Position numbers and translations under genes: made by a program. Positions 9,073-18,160 of a DNA stretch of 64,000 bases are shown piece after piece (the first letter of the stretch is position 1; every line of letters begins with the position of its first letter). Below the pieces are notes generated by a model. It saw only the letters and a program-made list of their open reading frames with translations, was not told where the DNA came from and searched no databases. The stretch comes from Halodesulfurarchaeum sp. HSR-GB (GTDB taxonomy: Archaea; Halobacteriota; Halobacteria; Halobacteriales; Halobacteriaceae): contig NZ_JAVKGN010000001.1 in NCBI RefSeq assembly GCF_031432215.1, positions 992,001-1,056,000 of the forward strand, read 5' to 3'.

Positions 9073-10090
9073 GGTGCACAGCGGCGGGCGCAATCGTCGC
9101 CCGGCAGGTGTCGCCCACCCGAAGCTGGCCCGCGATCTGCCTGCTCACGGTGGCTGTGAGATAGTCCGGGCCGGGCCAGTCCAAAAGCACCGTCGCGTCG
9201 GTGTGCTGGGTGAGGACCCGCGAGACGGTGCAGTCCAGACTGTTCGAGTCGCCGTCGGTCCGTGATTGGCCGTTCAGGCTGATCGATTCCGGGTGCATCG
9301 CGACCGCCAGGTCACCGTCCGGTGGCTCGCCCGCAGCCAGGAGTTCGGCCCCGTCGACCGTCACGACAGTCCCATTCGTGGATTCGGTACGCACCGTCGC
9401 CGGGTAGACGTTCTCGATTCCCAGGAACTCCGCGACGAAGGCACTCTCCGGTCGCTCGAAGACTGATTCGACAGGCCCCTCACGGACCAGCCGACCGTCC
9501 TCGAGGACTGCCAGCCGGTCGCCGACGACCGCGGCCTCCTCCTGGTCATGAGTCACGTACACCACCGGAATGTCCAGGTCGGCGAGGACGTCGCGCAACT
9601 CCACCCGGAGCCGGCGACGAATCGGGGCGTCGAGGCTACTGAGCGGTTCGTCGAGCAACAGTACCGAGGGGTCGGAGACGAGCGCCCTGGCCAGCGCGAC
9701 CCGCTGGGCCTCCCCGCCCGAGAGGGTCTTCGGGTCCCGGTCGAGCAGCGCTTCGATCTCCAACAGCTGGGCCGTCGACTCGATGGACTCCGCTCCGACC
9801 GCCCCGAACTCCAGGTTCTCCCGAACCGAGAGGTGCGGGAAGAGCGCGTAGTTCTGAAAGACCATCCCGACCGACCGGTCCTCCGGGGGGCGCTGGTCGA
9901 TCCGAGTGCCGTCCACGGTGATCGTACCGCCATCAGGCGGCTCGAACCCGGCGACCAGCGAGAGCAGCGTGGACTTGCCGCTTCCCGACGGGCCGAGAAC
10001 CGCAGTCACGCCCGGTTCGACCGTGAGATCGACCGGCCCGAAGGTGAAATCGTCGTACCGCCGTTCCAGGCGGGAACACTCCAGGGTCAT
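9053..10090 (-). CDS. wtpC: Tungstate/molybdate ABC transporter, ATP-binding protein
   Basis: 345 residues: an ABC ATPase domain (residues about 1-235) followed by a TOBE/MOP-like C-terminal domain (about 265-345), which in this family binds oxyanion and gates transport. Motifs: Walker A GPSGSGKST, Q-loop QNYALFPHLS, signature LSGGEAQRVALARAL, Walker B VLLLDEPLSSLD and switch VTHDQEE. It powers import of tungstate or molybdate for molybdopterin enzymes such as the formate dehydrogenase that starts at 63.8 kb. Its ATG overlaps the stop of the permease by 4 bases. TOBE-type ATPases also serve sulfate and other anion importers; the binding protein decides the assignment. Confidence 0.85.
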   Translation of the reverse strand: MTLECSRLERRYDDFTFGPVDLTVEPGVTAVLGPSGSGKSTLLSLVAGFEPPDGGTITVDGTRIDQRPPEDRSVGMVFQNYALFPHLSVRENLEFGAVGAESIESTAQLLEIEALLDRDPKTLSGGEAQRVALARALVSDPSVLLLDEPLSSLDAPIRRRLRVELRDVLADLDIPVVYVTHDQEEAAVVGDRLAVLEDGRLVREGPVESVFERPESAFVAEFLGIENVYPATVRTESTNGTVVTVDGAELLAAGEPPDGDLAVAMHPESISLNGQSRTDGDSNSLDCTVSRVLTQHTDATVLLDWPGPDYLTATVSRQIAGQLRVGDTCRATIAPAAVHLTRQDR

Positions 10091-10920
10091 CCGGCGAGGG
10101 TGATCCGTTTGCCCGCCAGTTGCAGTGCCAGGACGACCAGAAAGCCCAGGGTCAGCAGGACGATCACCAGCGGGGTCGTCGCCGCGATGCCCTCCGAGAT
10201 GAACGTGACCCAGATCTGGGTGGGCATCGTGCTCGGGTGGTAGGCCGTCATCATCGTGGCGCCGAACTCGCCCATCGCTCTGGCGAAGGTCAGGACCACA
10301 CCCGCGAGGATGCTCCCACGTGCGAGGGGCAGGGAGACGAGGCGGAAGGTCTCGATGGGGCCCTTGCCGAGGCTTCGCGCGGCCTGCTCGATTTCGCGGT
10401 CGACCGACGCGAACCCGGACCGAGCCGTGATGACCACGAAGGGCGAGGAGACGAAGGTCTGGGCGAGGACGATCCCGAGGTAGCTATCGGTGAGCGGGAG
10501 ACCGAGCGAGGCGGCGGCCGCCCCGATCGGGGTGAAACTGCCGAAGCCCGAGAGGAGCATCACGCCGCCGACGACCGGCGGCATCACGAGCGGGAGCACC
10601 ACGAGGGCGTCGACGACGACCTTCCCGGGGAACGTGGTCCGGGCCAGCACGTACGCCAGGGGAACCCCAAAGACCGTCGCCAGTGCGGTCGAAACCGGCG
10701 CCGAGAGCAGCGAGAACTTCACCGCCGAGACGACCTTGGGGTCGAAGAAGGCCCCCGTTCCCAGTCCCTGGCCCCACACGAAAAAGGACAGGAAGGGATA
10801 GAGGAGGTACACGAAAAGCACCGCGCCCAGCAGCGCGAAGACGCCGTTCTCGTGGAGGATTCGGGTGCCAAAGCCGTAGTGGCCCCGGGAGATCTGTCGG
10901 ACCGACTCGGCGTAGCTCAT
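10087..10920 (-). CDS. wtpB: Tungstate/molybdate ABC transporter, permease
   Basis: 277 residues with about six transmembrane helices. The cytoplasmic coupling loop reads FARAMGEFGATMM, the EAA-type loop typical of ModB/WtpB permeases that contacts the ATPase. The N-terminus up to about residue 25 is cytoplasmic and includes a short extra stretch before the first helix. Four-base overlaps with both the binding-protein gene upstream (10917-10920) and the ATPase gene downstream (10087-10090) show one translationally coupled operon wtpA-wtpB-wtpC. Confidence 0.88.
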   Translation of the reverse strand: MSYAESVRQISRGHYGFGTRILHENGVFALLGAVLFVYLLYPFLSFFVWGQGLGTGAFFDPKVVSAVKFSLLSAPVSTALATVFGVPLAYVLARTTFPGKVVVDALVVLPLVMPPVVGGVMLLSGFGSFTPIGAAAASLGLPLTDSYLGIVLAQTFVSSPFVVITARSGFASVDREIEQAARSLGKGPIETFRLVSLPLARGSILAGVVLTFARAMGEFGATMMTAYHPSTMPTQIWVTFISEGIAATTPLVIVLLTLGFLVVLALQLAGKRITLAG

Positions 10921-11891
10921 GGCAAGACCTCCTCGGGAACCGGCCCGTGTGGTCGCGGGAAGGCGTCGGTGACGACCAGGCCGTTCTCGGTGAGCATCTC
11001 CGGGTTCGAGAGCAGGAACCTGAGGAAGGCCCGCCCGGCTTCGGGATTGGGGGCCGTACTCGGGACGGTGGCGTTGTAGAGCACCGGTGCGCCCTCGACG
11101 GTGGTTCCGTCCTCGGTCGTGTAGGTCGCCTGCGCGTAGTATTCGGCGTGTTCGGGGTTCGAGAAGTCCAGTTTCGAAGGCAGTTCGACGTAGGGCAGGT
11201 CGTGGTCCACGGCCATGTTCTTGTAGACGATCGCCGCGGCCCGCTCCTGGGCCTCGATGCGGGCCAGAATGTGGGCCTCCTGTGGGTCGATCACCAGGTT
11301 CTCGGTGAGGGCTGCGGCCAGCCCGTCCCGGTCGTAGTACTGTTCTGCCAGATCGAACAGCTGGAGTGCCCGGTAACCCAGCGGATCCAGGTCGGGGTCC
11401 GAGCGGGCGATCTCCGCGTCGGCCTCGCTGAGGACCTCGTGCCAGGGTTCGTCGGCCTCCAGTCGTTCCCCGACGGTCGTCTCGGGCCCATAGGCGATCA
11501 CGAGTGCGTTCGACCCGAAGACGACGTCCCAGGGGGCGACGTCGTCGGGCAAGCGCGTGCGGAGCAACTCGGCGTCCGCGCTGACAATCACGTCGGGCCG
11601 TTTCTGTTCGTCGAGGACCATCCGCATCACCGCGTTCGAACCGTGGAACTCGCCCCGGTACCCGTACTCGTGGGCGTCACCGAACGCCGGCCCGATGGTA
11701 TCCTCGAAGAGCGTCGCGAGACTCCCCGCTGAAAGCACCGAAACGTCGGAATGGCCGCCGAGACAGCCAGCGAGGGTGCCCAGACCGGCCGCACCGGCGG
11801 CCTGGAGAAACCCTCGCCTCGAAAGCGTTCCGCCGTCGTGGCCGGTTCCAGCCCACCTGCTCCGGACCGTATCCGATACCGGACTCGTCAT
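10917..11891 (-). CDS. wtpA: Tungstate/molybdate-binding lipoprotein
   Basis: 324 residues from the ATG at 11891. A Tat lipoprotein signal is visible: SRRGFLQAAGAAGLGTLAGC, lipid-anchored cysteine at residue 43. The mature domain SVLSAGSLATLFED followed by FHGSNAVMRMV and especially ARSDPDLDPLGYRALQLF matches the WtpA/ModA extracellular oxyanion-binding family; the Asp-rich loop is the part expected to contribute a carboxylate ligand to the six-coordinate tungstate of WtpA. A longer reading to 11975 is open but runs over the TATA box at about 11916-11922. That box is 28 nt before the chosen ATG, so the message is probably leaderless and starts here. Confidence 0.88.
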   Translation of the reverse strand: MTSPVSDTVRSRWAGTGHDGGTLSRRGFLQAAGAAGLGTLAGCLGGHSDVSVLSAGSLATLFEDTIGPAFGDAHEYGYRGEFHGSNAVMRMVLDEQKRPDVIVSADAELLRTRLPDDVAPWDVVFGSNALVIAYGPETTVGERLEADEPWHEVLSEADAEIARSDPDLDPLGYRALQLFDLAEQYYDRDGLAAALTENLVIDPQEAHILARIEAQERAAAIVYKNMAVDHDLPYVELPSKLDFSNPEHAEYYAQATYTTEDGTTVEGAPVLYNATVPSTAPNPEAGRAFLRFLLSNPEMLTENGLVVTDAFPRPHGPVPEEVLP

Positions 11892-11909
11892 GGCTGACGT
11901 AACGTTCTT

Positions 11910-11936
11910 CGGTTTCTTATACCTTTTTAGAAACCG
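11910..11936 (-). promoter_or_regulatory. Promoter and candidate operator of wtpABC
   Basis: A perfect 8-bp inverted repeat, CGGTTTCT and AGAAACCG, separated by 11 bases (TATACCTTTTT on the plus strand). On the gene strand the spacer contains the TATA box (GGTATAAG), centred 28 nt upstream of the wtpA ATG. An operator that covers the TATA box is the classical arrangement for repression in archaea. The likely ligand of the regulator is tungstate or molybdate, by analogy with ModE/TunR-type control; no such regulator gene is seen in the window. Confidence 0.6.
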
Positions 11937-11997
11937 TCGAAGGTAACATTTTGTCCCACGATCGGCCCAATACAACCAAAATCACTACCGCCCGGGG

Positions 11998-12380
11998 TGA
12001 CCGAACCCCTTAGGTGGCCCCGTCGGCTACGCTCACTGGGTAGCGGACGCCCGACCCCCGTGCCCCAAGTGGGCATGAGGAAAGTCCCCCCACCGCCGGA
12101 CAGGCGATCGGGCACACGCCCGGGACGGGAGACCGTCGGGCCATGGAACAGAAACGACACGGCTTCGCTCGACCGATGAGGTGTGCGGATCCGGGGCGAA
12201 AAAGGATTCCCGAAAAAGCCCCGGAGCGACCCCACCGAGGGACGACGGCGAAGCACCGATGGAACGGCCATCCCTCGCTGGTGCAAGTCCGCGTGAATGG
12301 TAGTCCGGCAGTCTGCGCGGACGCGTAGCCGAATGTCGGGTCGAAACAGAAGGGGGCTTACGAACCGCAACCCAGCTTTT
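11998..12380 (+). ncRNA. rnpB: RNase P RNA, archaeal type A
   Basis: The conserved core elements are all present: the GAGGAAAGTCC block (conserved region I) near 12077, the ACAGAAA and GGTGCAAG-type segments in the middle, and the terminal ACAGAAGGGGGCTTAC block (conserved region V) near 12344-12360 that pairs with region I to form helix P4. The RNA is the catalytic subunit that trims tRNA 5' leaders. The 5' end is estimated from a CAATAC-like promoter element at about 11968-11973, and the 3' end from the run of four T at 12377-12380; both ends are approximate. The gene is divergent from the wtp operon. It explains the absence of a protein gene between 11.9 and 12.44 kb. Confidence 0.92.
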
Positions 12381-12446
12381 GAACTCGAAGCGGCGGCACT
12401 CTTCGCGGACGCGCCTTTAAGACGACCCCGACAAAAGCCACCGACA

Positions 12447-13343
12447 ATGCGAGAGGTCACTGTCGGCGGGCTGATGGTCCTGGTCGCAGCGACGGGACTC
12501 GGCACGCTCGCCATTTTCGGGAAATTCGCCGAAGCCACGGGGTTGAGTCGACCGACGCTACTCTTCTTCCGGTTCAGCATCGGTGCGGCCATCGTCTGGG
12601 GCGTACTCCTCGTCCGAAACGACCTAACCGTACTCTCGGGGCGACCGCTCTACGCGACGGTGGTGCTGGGGCTGCTCTATGCCGCGCTCACGCTGGCCTA
12701 TTTTCGCGGGCTCGCCTTCATGACCGCGAGTCTCACGGCGATCGTCTTCTACACCTACCCGATCTTCGTCTTCGGGCTCTCGGTGCCGCTGCTCGAAGAA
12801 CAGGTGACCCGAACCGCGCTGGGGGCGCTGGGCCTTGCACTCGGCGGGGTAGTCATGGTCGTCGGACTCGATGCCAGCCAGATCTCGCTTTTGGGGATCC
12901 TGCTGGTGACGAGTGCCGCGGCTGGCTACGGCATCTACAACGTCGCGGGCCGGCTCCTGGTGGCCGATACCGATCCCACCCACCTGACCGCCCACGTGCT
13001 GGTGGTGACCGCCGCGACGATCGGACTGGTCTGGGCCCGGGCCGGTTTCCACCCGCCACAGGGACCGACCCACTGGGGGATCGTCCTGGGAATCGGCGTG
13101 CTCGGCACCGGCATGCCGTTGCTCTTGCTCTACGAGGGACTGACGCGGATCGAAGCGACTCACGCCAGCATCCTCGGGACGGCCGAGCCAGTGGCGACGG
13201 TGCTCCTGGGTGTGACGATCCTGGGCGAATCACTTACCTTGCGAACGGTACTCGGGGCCGTCCTGATTCTCGGCGGGGTCACACTCGTCCAGACGACGCG
13301 GCGACATCGTCGCTGGCTCCTCGCGAAAATCGGCCTGCACTGA
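12447..13343 (+). CDS. EamA/DMT family transporter (first copy)
   Basis: 298 residues with about ten transmembrane helices formed by two EamA repeats, the standard drug/metabolite transporter arrangement. It begins MREVTVGGLMVLVAATGLGTLAIFGKF; a TTTAAG box about 29 nt upstream of the ATG at 12447 supports a leaderless mRNA with this start. Substrate unknown. It is clearly related to the second copy at 44099-44995, which has the same length and the same GFGTLAIFG-type N-terminal motif. The TGA at 13341-13343 is followed directly by the end of the opposite valS gene. Confidence 0.88.
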   Translation: MREVTVGGLMVLVAATGLGTLAIFGKFAEATGLSRPTLLFFRFSIGAAIVWGVLLVRNDLTVLSGRPLYATVVLGLLYAALTLAYFRGLAFMTASLTAIVFYTYPIFVFGLSVPLLEEQVTRTALGALGLALGGVVMVVGLDASQISLLGILLVTSAAAGYGIYNVAGRLLVADTDPTHLTAHVLVVTAATIGLVWARAGFHPPQGPTHWGIVLGIGVLGTGMPLLLLYEGLTRIEATHASILGTAEPVATVLLGVTILGESLTLRTVLGAVLILGGVTLVQTTRRHRRWLLAKIGLH

Positions 13344-15968
13344 CTACGGGACGACGACGATCGTTCCGAACGTGGCTTCGAGCACGGCGACCTCCTCGCC
13401 GGCCTCGGTGCGGAACTCGGTCGGTACGGAGACCATCTCGGGGTCGATCTCGGTCGGTTCGCCGTCGACTGTAACTTCGACCGGCCCGCCGGAGTCGAGT
13501 TGGGCCTTGACCGTGTCCGGATCCATGTCCTCCAGGGCAGCCATCACGGCCCCGGCCTGATCTCGGAAGGTCGGCCCGATCTGGGCCTCGTCGGGATCGA
13601 CGCCCGTGGCGACTTCCGCCAGGTCCGGGCGGCCGACGGCCGTCCGGATCGGGGCGGCGACGGTCTCGCTCAGGTCGTAGGTGTCGACGCCGTGTTCGGG
13701 CTGCTCGTCGAAGTACAGTTCAACCCGTTCGAGGTCCTCGTTCAGGGCGATGCCCTGTTCGGACTTCCAGGCCCGGACCGTCCGGGCGGCCTCGGCGATG
13801 ACCTCGCCGACAGCCCCTTCGCCGTCGGGCATATCGGTCGCTGGCCACGACGCCTGGTGGACGCTCCCCTCGGTTCCGGGCAGGTGCTGCCAGACCTCCT
13901 CCGCCATGAACGGGCTGAACGGGGCAAGCAGGCGCACGACCGCCGAGAGCACGTCGTACAGCGTCGAGCGGGCGGCGTCCCGCTCGCCGGGTCGGCCGTT
14001 GTACAGGCGGCCTTTGACCAGTTCGAGGTAGTCATCGGCGAGGTCCTCCCAGACGAACTCCCGAAGGGCCCGCACGGCGCTGTCGAAGCGCTCCTCGTCC
14101 ATCGCCGTCTCCATCTCCTCGGTGACCGCCGCAAGCCGACCCAGGATCCACTTGTCGGTGTCCCGGTAGGCCGGGGCCGTGACCTCTGGGGTGTCCGCTT
14201 CGAGATGGCTCTCGCCAAAGCGGAAGACGTTCCAGAGCTTGGTCAAAAACCGGGAGGCTGCCGTGACCTCCTTCCACTGGAACTGCACGTCGGCCCCCGG
14301 TCGCCCACCGACGGCCATCGCCTGTCGGAAGGCGTCGGCGCTCTCCTCCTCGATCACCTCGTCCGGCGCGACGACGTTGCCCCGTGATTTGGACATCTTG
14401 TTGCCGTCCGGGCCGAAGACCATGCCGTTGATCAGCGCCGTGTCCCACGGTCGCTCGTCCTCTAGTGCGGCCGTCCGGAGCAGGGTGTAGAAGGCCCAGG
14501 TCCGGATGATGTCGTGGCCCTGCTCGCGCAGCGCGACCGGCTCGAACTCCGCCTCGGGCCAGCCGGCGACGTGCATCGCGGAGATCGAGGAGTCCATCCA
14601 GGTGTCCATCACGTCTGTCTCGCCGGTCCACTCGGTGCCGCCACACTCCGGACAGGCCTCGATTTCGGGGCCAGTTTCGGTCGGCTCGACCGGGAGTTCC
14701 GCCTCGTCCGCGATCTCCCAGTGGCCACAGGATTCACACTGCCAGGCCGGGATCGGGGTCGCAAAGACCCGCTGGCGGGAGATGACCCAGTCCCAGTCCA
14801 TCCCCTCGGTCCACTCCTCCAGGCGGGCGTACATGTGCTCGGGGATCCACTCGACCTCCTGGGCCTTCTCCAGGATCTCGTCCTGGCGGACCTCCACGAA
14901 CCACTGGTCCTTCGAGAGGATCTCGATCGGGGTGTCACACCGCCAGCAGACCCCGACGGACTGCTCGACGGGTTCGGTGTCGTTCAGGAGGCCGTCTTCG
15001 TCCAGGTCGGCCGGAATCTGGTCTTTGGCCTCCTCGACGGTGAGTCCCGCGTACTCCCCGGCGAGTTCGGTCAGCCGGCCGTCCTCGGTGAGCACGGGTC
15101 GCAGTTCCAGGTCATATTGGGCCCACCAGTCGACGTCCTGTTTGTCGCCGAACGTCGAGATCATCACCGCGCCGGTCCCGAAGTCGGGGTCGACCTCCTC
15201 GTCGGCGAGCAACTCGACTTCCTGCCCGACTGGCGGTACCTCGAAGGTGTCCCCGACTCGGTCGGCGTACCGGTCGTCCTCGGGATGGACTGCGACCGCG
15301 CCCGTGGCCGCAAGCAGTTCGGGCCGGGTCGTCGCGATCTCGATGTCGTCGTTGTCGATCCCGGGGAAGGTGATGTAATAGAGTGTGCCCTCCCGATCCT
15401 CGGTCTCGACCTCGGCGTCGGCGATGGCCGTCTGACACCGGGGACACCAGTTGACCGGGTGCTCGTCCCGGTAGACATACTCCTTCTCGGCCATCTCGAC
15501 GAAGGAACGCTGGGTCTTCCCCCAGTAGCTCGGGTCCATCGTCCGGAACTCGTGGTCCCAGTCCTGGGAGAAGCCCAGTTGGCGCATCTGGCTGCGCATC
15601 GCGTCGATCTGGTCCTCGGTGTGATCGATGCACATCTCCCGGAACTCGTCACGGGGGACCTCCGTGCGGTGGATGCCCTCGTTCTCCTCGACTTTGACCT
15701 CCGTCGGGAGGCCGTGGCAGTCCCAGCCCTGCGGGAAGAGGACGTCCTCGCCCTGCATCCGGTGATACCGGGCCAAAAAGTCCATGTAACACCAGCCCAG
15801 GGCGTTCCCGATGTGGAGATTCCCCGTCGGATAGGGCGGCGGGGTGTCGATCACGTAGTCGGTGGCGTTCGTGTCTTCGTACTCGTAGACCGACTCCTCG
15901 AGCCAGTAGTCCGCCCACCTGGACTCGATTCGCTCGGGGTCGTAGTTCTCGGGAATGTCTGCTGTCAT
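13344..15968 (-). CDS. valS: Valyl-tRNA synthetase
   Basis: 874 residues, complete. Class Ia synthetase that charges tRNA-Val and edits mischarged threonine. Catalytic signatures: [15 protein letters not shown] (HIGH-type) near residue 50 and NKMSKSRGN (KMSKS) near residue 525. The inserted editing domain lies between, with zinc-binding pairs CPRC, CWRC, CESC and CPEC. The C-terminal third is the anticodon-binding domain; the last about 70 residues are a short alpha/beta tail. No second tRNA-synthetase gene is nearby. Its stop abuts that of EamA with no base between. Confidence 0.97.
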   Translation of the reverse strand: MTADIPENYDPERIESRWADYWLEESVYEYEDTNATDYVIDTPPPYPTGNLHIGNALGWCYMDFLARYHRMQGEDVLFPQGWDCHGLPTEVKVEENEGIHRTEVPRDEFREMCIDHTEDQIDAMRSQMRQLGFSQDWDHEFRTMDPSYWGKTQRSFVEMAEKEYVYRDEHPVNWCPRCQTAIADAEVETEDREGTLYYITFPGIDNDDIEIATTRPELLAATGAVAVHPEDDRYADRVGDTFEVPPVGQEVELLADEEVDPDFGTGAVMISTFGDKQDVDWWAQYDLELRPVLTEDGRLTELAGEYAGLTVEEAKDQIPADLDEDGLLNDTEPVEQSVGVCWRCDTPIEILSKDQWFVEVRQDEILEKAQEVEWIPEHMYARLEEWTEGMDWDWVISRQRVFATPIPAWQCESCGHWEIADEAELPVEPTETGPEIEACPECGGTEWTGETDVMDTWMDSSISAMHVAGWPEAEFEPVALREQGHDIIRTWAFYTLLRTAALEDERPWDTALINGMVFGPDGNKMSKSRGNVVAPDEVIEEESADAFRQAMAVGGRPGADVQFQWKEVTAASRFLTKLWNVFRFGESHLEADTPEVTAPAYRDTDKWILGRLAAVTEEMETAMDEERFDSAVRALREFVWEDLADDYLELVKGRLYNGRPGERDAARSTLYDVLSAVVRLLAPFSPFMAEEVWQHLPGTEGSVHQASWPATDMPDGEGAVGEVIAEAARTVRAWKSEQGIALNEDLERVELYFDEQPEHGVDTYDLSETVAAPIRTAVGRPDLAEVATGVDPDEAQIGPTFRDQAGAVMAALEDMDPDTVKAQLDSGGPVEVTVDGEPTEIDPEMVSVPTEFRTEAGEEVAVLEATFGTIVVVP

Positions 15969-16159
15969 GGATCAGTATGGAGTCGTCGCTGTCGGTCCGA
16001 ATCACGAGAAGGACACGAGTCGGGCCTGCTCGCGTGTCTACTCACGTACTACGGCGACGACGCGCATATGTGAGCCAGGCGTGTCTCGGTTGAAAAAGGT
16101 TGCTCTCCGCCCGGTCTCCGATCGAAATCGCTAACGGAGTGGCCCCCACACGGAGAGCC

Positions 16160-17053
16160 ATGGAACTTGGGGTAATCGGACTCGGACGCATGGGGCAGAT
16201 CGTCGTGGACCGGGTCCTCGACGCCGGGCACGACGTGGTGGCCTTCGACATCGACGAGGCGGCCCGGGCGAGCGCTGATGAGATGGGGGCCGAGACCGTC
16301 GACTCGATCCCGGCCGTGGCCGAGTCGCTGTCCCCGACGCGATACGTCTGGCTGATGGTGCCGGCCGGTGATCCCGTCGACGCCGCGCTGGACGAACTCG
16401 CGCCGCATCTCGACGCCGATGACGTGGTAATCGACGGCGGCAACTCCCACTTCGAGGACTCGATCGACCGGGCCGAGCGCATCGAGCCGACGTATCTCGA
16501 TTGTGGAACCAGCGGCGGGCCGGCCGGGGCCGAACTCGGCTTCTCGCTCATGGTCGGCGGCGAAAAAGGGGCCTACGACGACCTCGAACCGGTCTTCGAC
16601 GCGGTCGCGACGGGTCCGGAGGGCCACGAACTGATGGGCCCCTCGGGGGCCGGTCACTACGTGAAGATGGTCCACAACGGCATCGAGTACGCGCTCATGC
16701 AGGCTTACGGCGAGGGGTTCGAACTTCTGGCCGAGGGCCGCTACGATCTCGATCTTGAAGACATCGCCCGCACCTGGACCAACGGGGCGGTCGTGCGCTC
16801 CTGGCTGCTCGAGTTGGCCGAGGAGTCCTTCCGCGAGGAGGGCTCGGATCTGGGGGACGTGGCCGACCACGTCGCCGGTGGCTCGACCGGCACCTGGACG
16901 GTCCAGGAGTCCCTCGAACAGGAAGTCCCACTGCCCCTGATCTATCAGGCCCTCGCGGAGCGCTTTAACTCCCGCTCCGGGCCGCGACTCTCCCGCCGGC
17001 TGGCCAATCGACTGCGCTACGGCTTCGGTCGCCACGAGATCAAACGGCAGTGA
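16160..17053 (+). CDS. gnd: 6-phosphogluconate dehydrogenase, decarboxylating, short type
   Basis: 297 residues, the length of the short GndA type rather than the 470-residue classical enzyme. Oxidises 6-phosphogluconate to ribulose 5-phosphate and CO2 with NAD(P)+, supplying pentose phosphates. Rossmann motif GLGRMG at the N-terminus, then DGGNSHFEDS, the substrate motif GTSGGPAGAELG, and MVHNGIEYA with the catalytic Lys-x-x-His-Asn (KMVHN). ATG at 16160 is preceded by CGGAGAG at 16151-16157, a Shine-Dalgarno-like sequence. A longer upstream reading has no similarity to the family. Confidence 0.93.
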   Translation: MELGVIGLGRMGQIVVDRVLDAGHDVVAFDIDEAARASADEMGAETVDSIPAVAESLSPTRYVWLMVPAGDPVDAALDELAPHLDADDVVIDGGNSHFEDSIDRAERIEPTYLDCGTSGGPAGAELGFSLMVGGEKGAYDDLEPVFDAVATGPEGHELMGPSGAGHYVKMVHNGIEYALMQAYGEGFELLAEGRYDLDLEDIARTWTNGAVVRSWLLELAEESFREEGSDLGDVADHVAGGSTGTWTVQESLEQEVPLPLIYQALAERFNSRSGPRLSRRLANRLRYGFGRHEIKRQ

Positions 17054-17101
17054 GTGGTGGGATCGGAACCCCCAAAGTGATCGCTGGTCTTCTGTGGGAT
17101 A

Positions 17102-17755
17102 ATGTCACAATCCGATTCGGATGGTGAGGCCCTGACCGCCAAGCCCATCGAGCCGAGTGCCCCCGAGGAGTTCGGGCTGGTGCAGGTCTGGTGGGGCGAC
17201 GGCAAGGGCAAGACGACGGCGGCGATGGGGATGGGGATGCGGGCGGCCGGCCACGGCTATCGCGTCCACCTGCTGCAGTTCATGAAGGGCGGCACTCAGA
17301 GCGTCGAGGACATCCGCGGTGAGTACAACGCTATTGCGGCCCTGCCCGGGTATACCTACGAGAACCTGGGTCACTACGGTTGGCATCACGGCCAGTTGAA
17401 CGACGATGAACACGCCGCGAAGGCCCAGGCCGGCCTCAAGCGAGCGAACGAGATCATCGATGGGGCCGCCGACGCGGATCTCTCGACGCCCTTCGATCCC
17501 GAGAGCGATCCCGAATCGGGAGTTCACATGCTCATTCTGGACGAACTCATTTACGCGGCGAACCGGGAGTTACTCTCTGGAGAGGCCGTGATCGAACTCA
17601 TCGAGAACAAACCGGACTCCCTCGAACTGGTGCTCACCGGCGGTCACGAGTCCCCTGAGTATCTCAGCGAGCACGCCGACCTGATCAGCAACGTTTCGCT
17701 GGTGAAACACCCCTTCGACGAGGGGACGACCGGGCGAAAAGGCACCGAGTTCTGA
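17102..17755 (+). CDS. cobO: Cob(I)yrinic acid a,c-diamide adenosyltransferase (CobO/BtuR type)
   Basis: 217 residues. Transfers the 5'-deoxyadenosyl group of ATP to cobalt(I) corrinoid, giving adenosylcobalamin. Hallmarks: VWWGDGKGKTTAAMG, the modified P-loop of the family, HLLQFMKGG, and the late LDELIYAANRELL segment with the Walker-B-like LILDEL. The N-terminal 25 residues are acidic and variable. It stands alone here, without cobalamin biosynthesis neighbours, and lies 48 bases after 6-phosphogluconate dehydrogenase, so co-transcription with it is possible but unproven. Its TGA abuts the next gene's stop in a TGATCA. Confidence 0.92.
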   Translation: MSQSDSDGEALTAKPIEPSAPEEFGLVQVWWGDGKGKTTAAMGMGMRAAGHGYRVHLLQFMKGGTQSVEDIRGEYNAIAALPGYTYENLGHYGWHHGQLNDDEHAAKAQAGLKRANEIIDGAADADLSTPFDPESDPESGVHMLILDELIYAANRELLSGEAVIELIENKPDSLELVLTGGHESPEYLSEHADLISNVSLVKHPFDEGTTGRKGTEF

Positions 17756-18115
17756 TCAGGCGAGCAGGCCGCCGATCGCGCCGCCGATCGCGCTGTCGAT
17801 GGCGAGCAACAGTGCGATGCTGAGGGCCAGGATGAACACGCCCCCACCGGCCAGCGGCCCCAGGATCCCGAAGCCAAGCGAGCCCACGACGGTCACCAGG
17901 GCCGCGGCGATTATGGCCAGGATGACCCCGCCGATCGCGCCGGCCAGCAGGCCGTGCCAGGCCCCACTCCAGGTGCCCGAGGCGGCGATGTACCCCGCCA
18001 CGAAGCCACCGATCAGCCCCGCGCCGATGTGACCGATGCCCGGGAGGAGAAACCCGAAGATACCCAGCAGGAACTCGACGCCGAATCCGATGCCGACCGC
18101 ACGCCAATTCGTCAT
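17756..18115 (-). CDS. Small membrane protein, DUF5518-like
   Basis: 119 residues with about four hydrophobic segments rich in Gly, Ala and Ile (for example GFLLPGIGHIGAGLIGGFVAGYI), and a charged N-terminus MTNWR. The alternation of glycine-rich helices matches the haloarchaeal DUF5518 membrane proteins, as I recall them. No motif suggests a function. It converges with cobO (stops abut) and lies 45 bases downstream of the SIMPL-domain gene on the same strand, so both may form one transcript. Confidence 0.75.
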   Translation of the reverse strand: MTNWRAVGIGFGVEFLLGIFGFLLPGIGHIGAGLIGGFVAGYIAASGTWSGAWHGLLAGAIGGVILAIIAAALVTVVGSLGFGILGPLAGGGVFILALSIALLLAIDSAIGGAIGGLLA

Positions 18116-18160
18116 AGTCGTCGTTGGGTTCCGAACGGGGAAAAGTTCGCGGGTGGCCGA

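Noticed and set aside
11927-12592. A 221-residue minus-strand frame across the RNase P RNA region
   Set aside because: The conserved RNase P RNA elements on the plus strand account for this DNA; no protein motif is seen.
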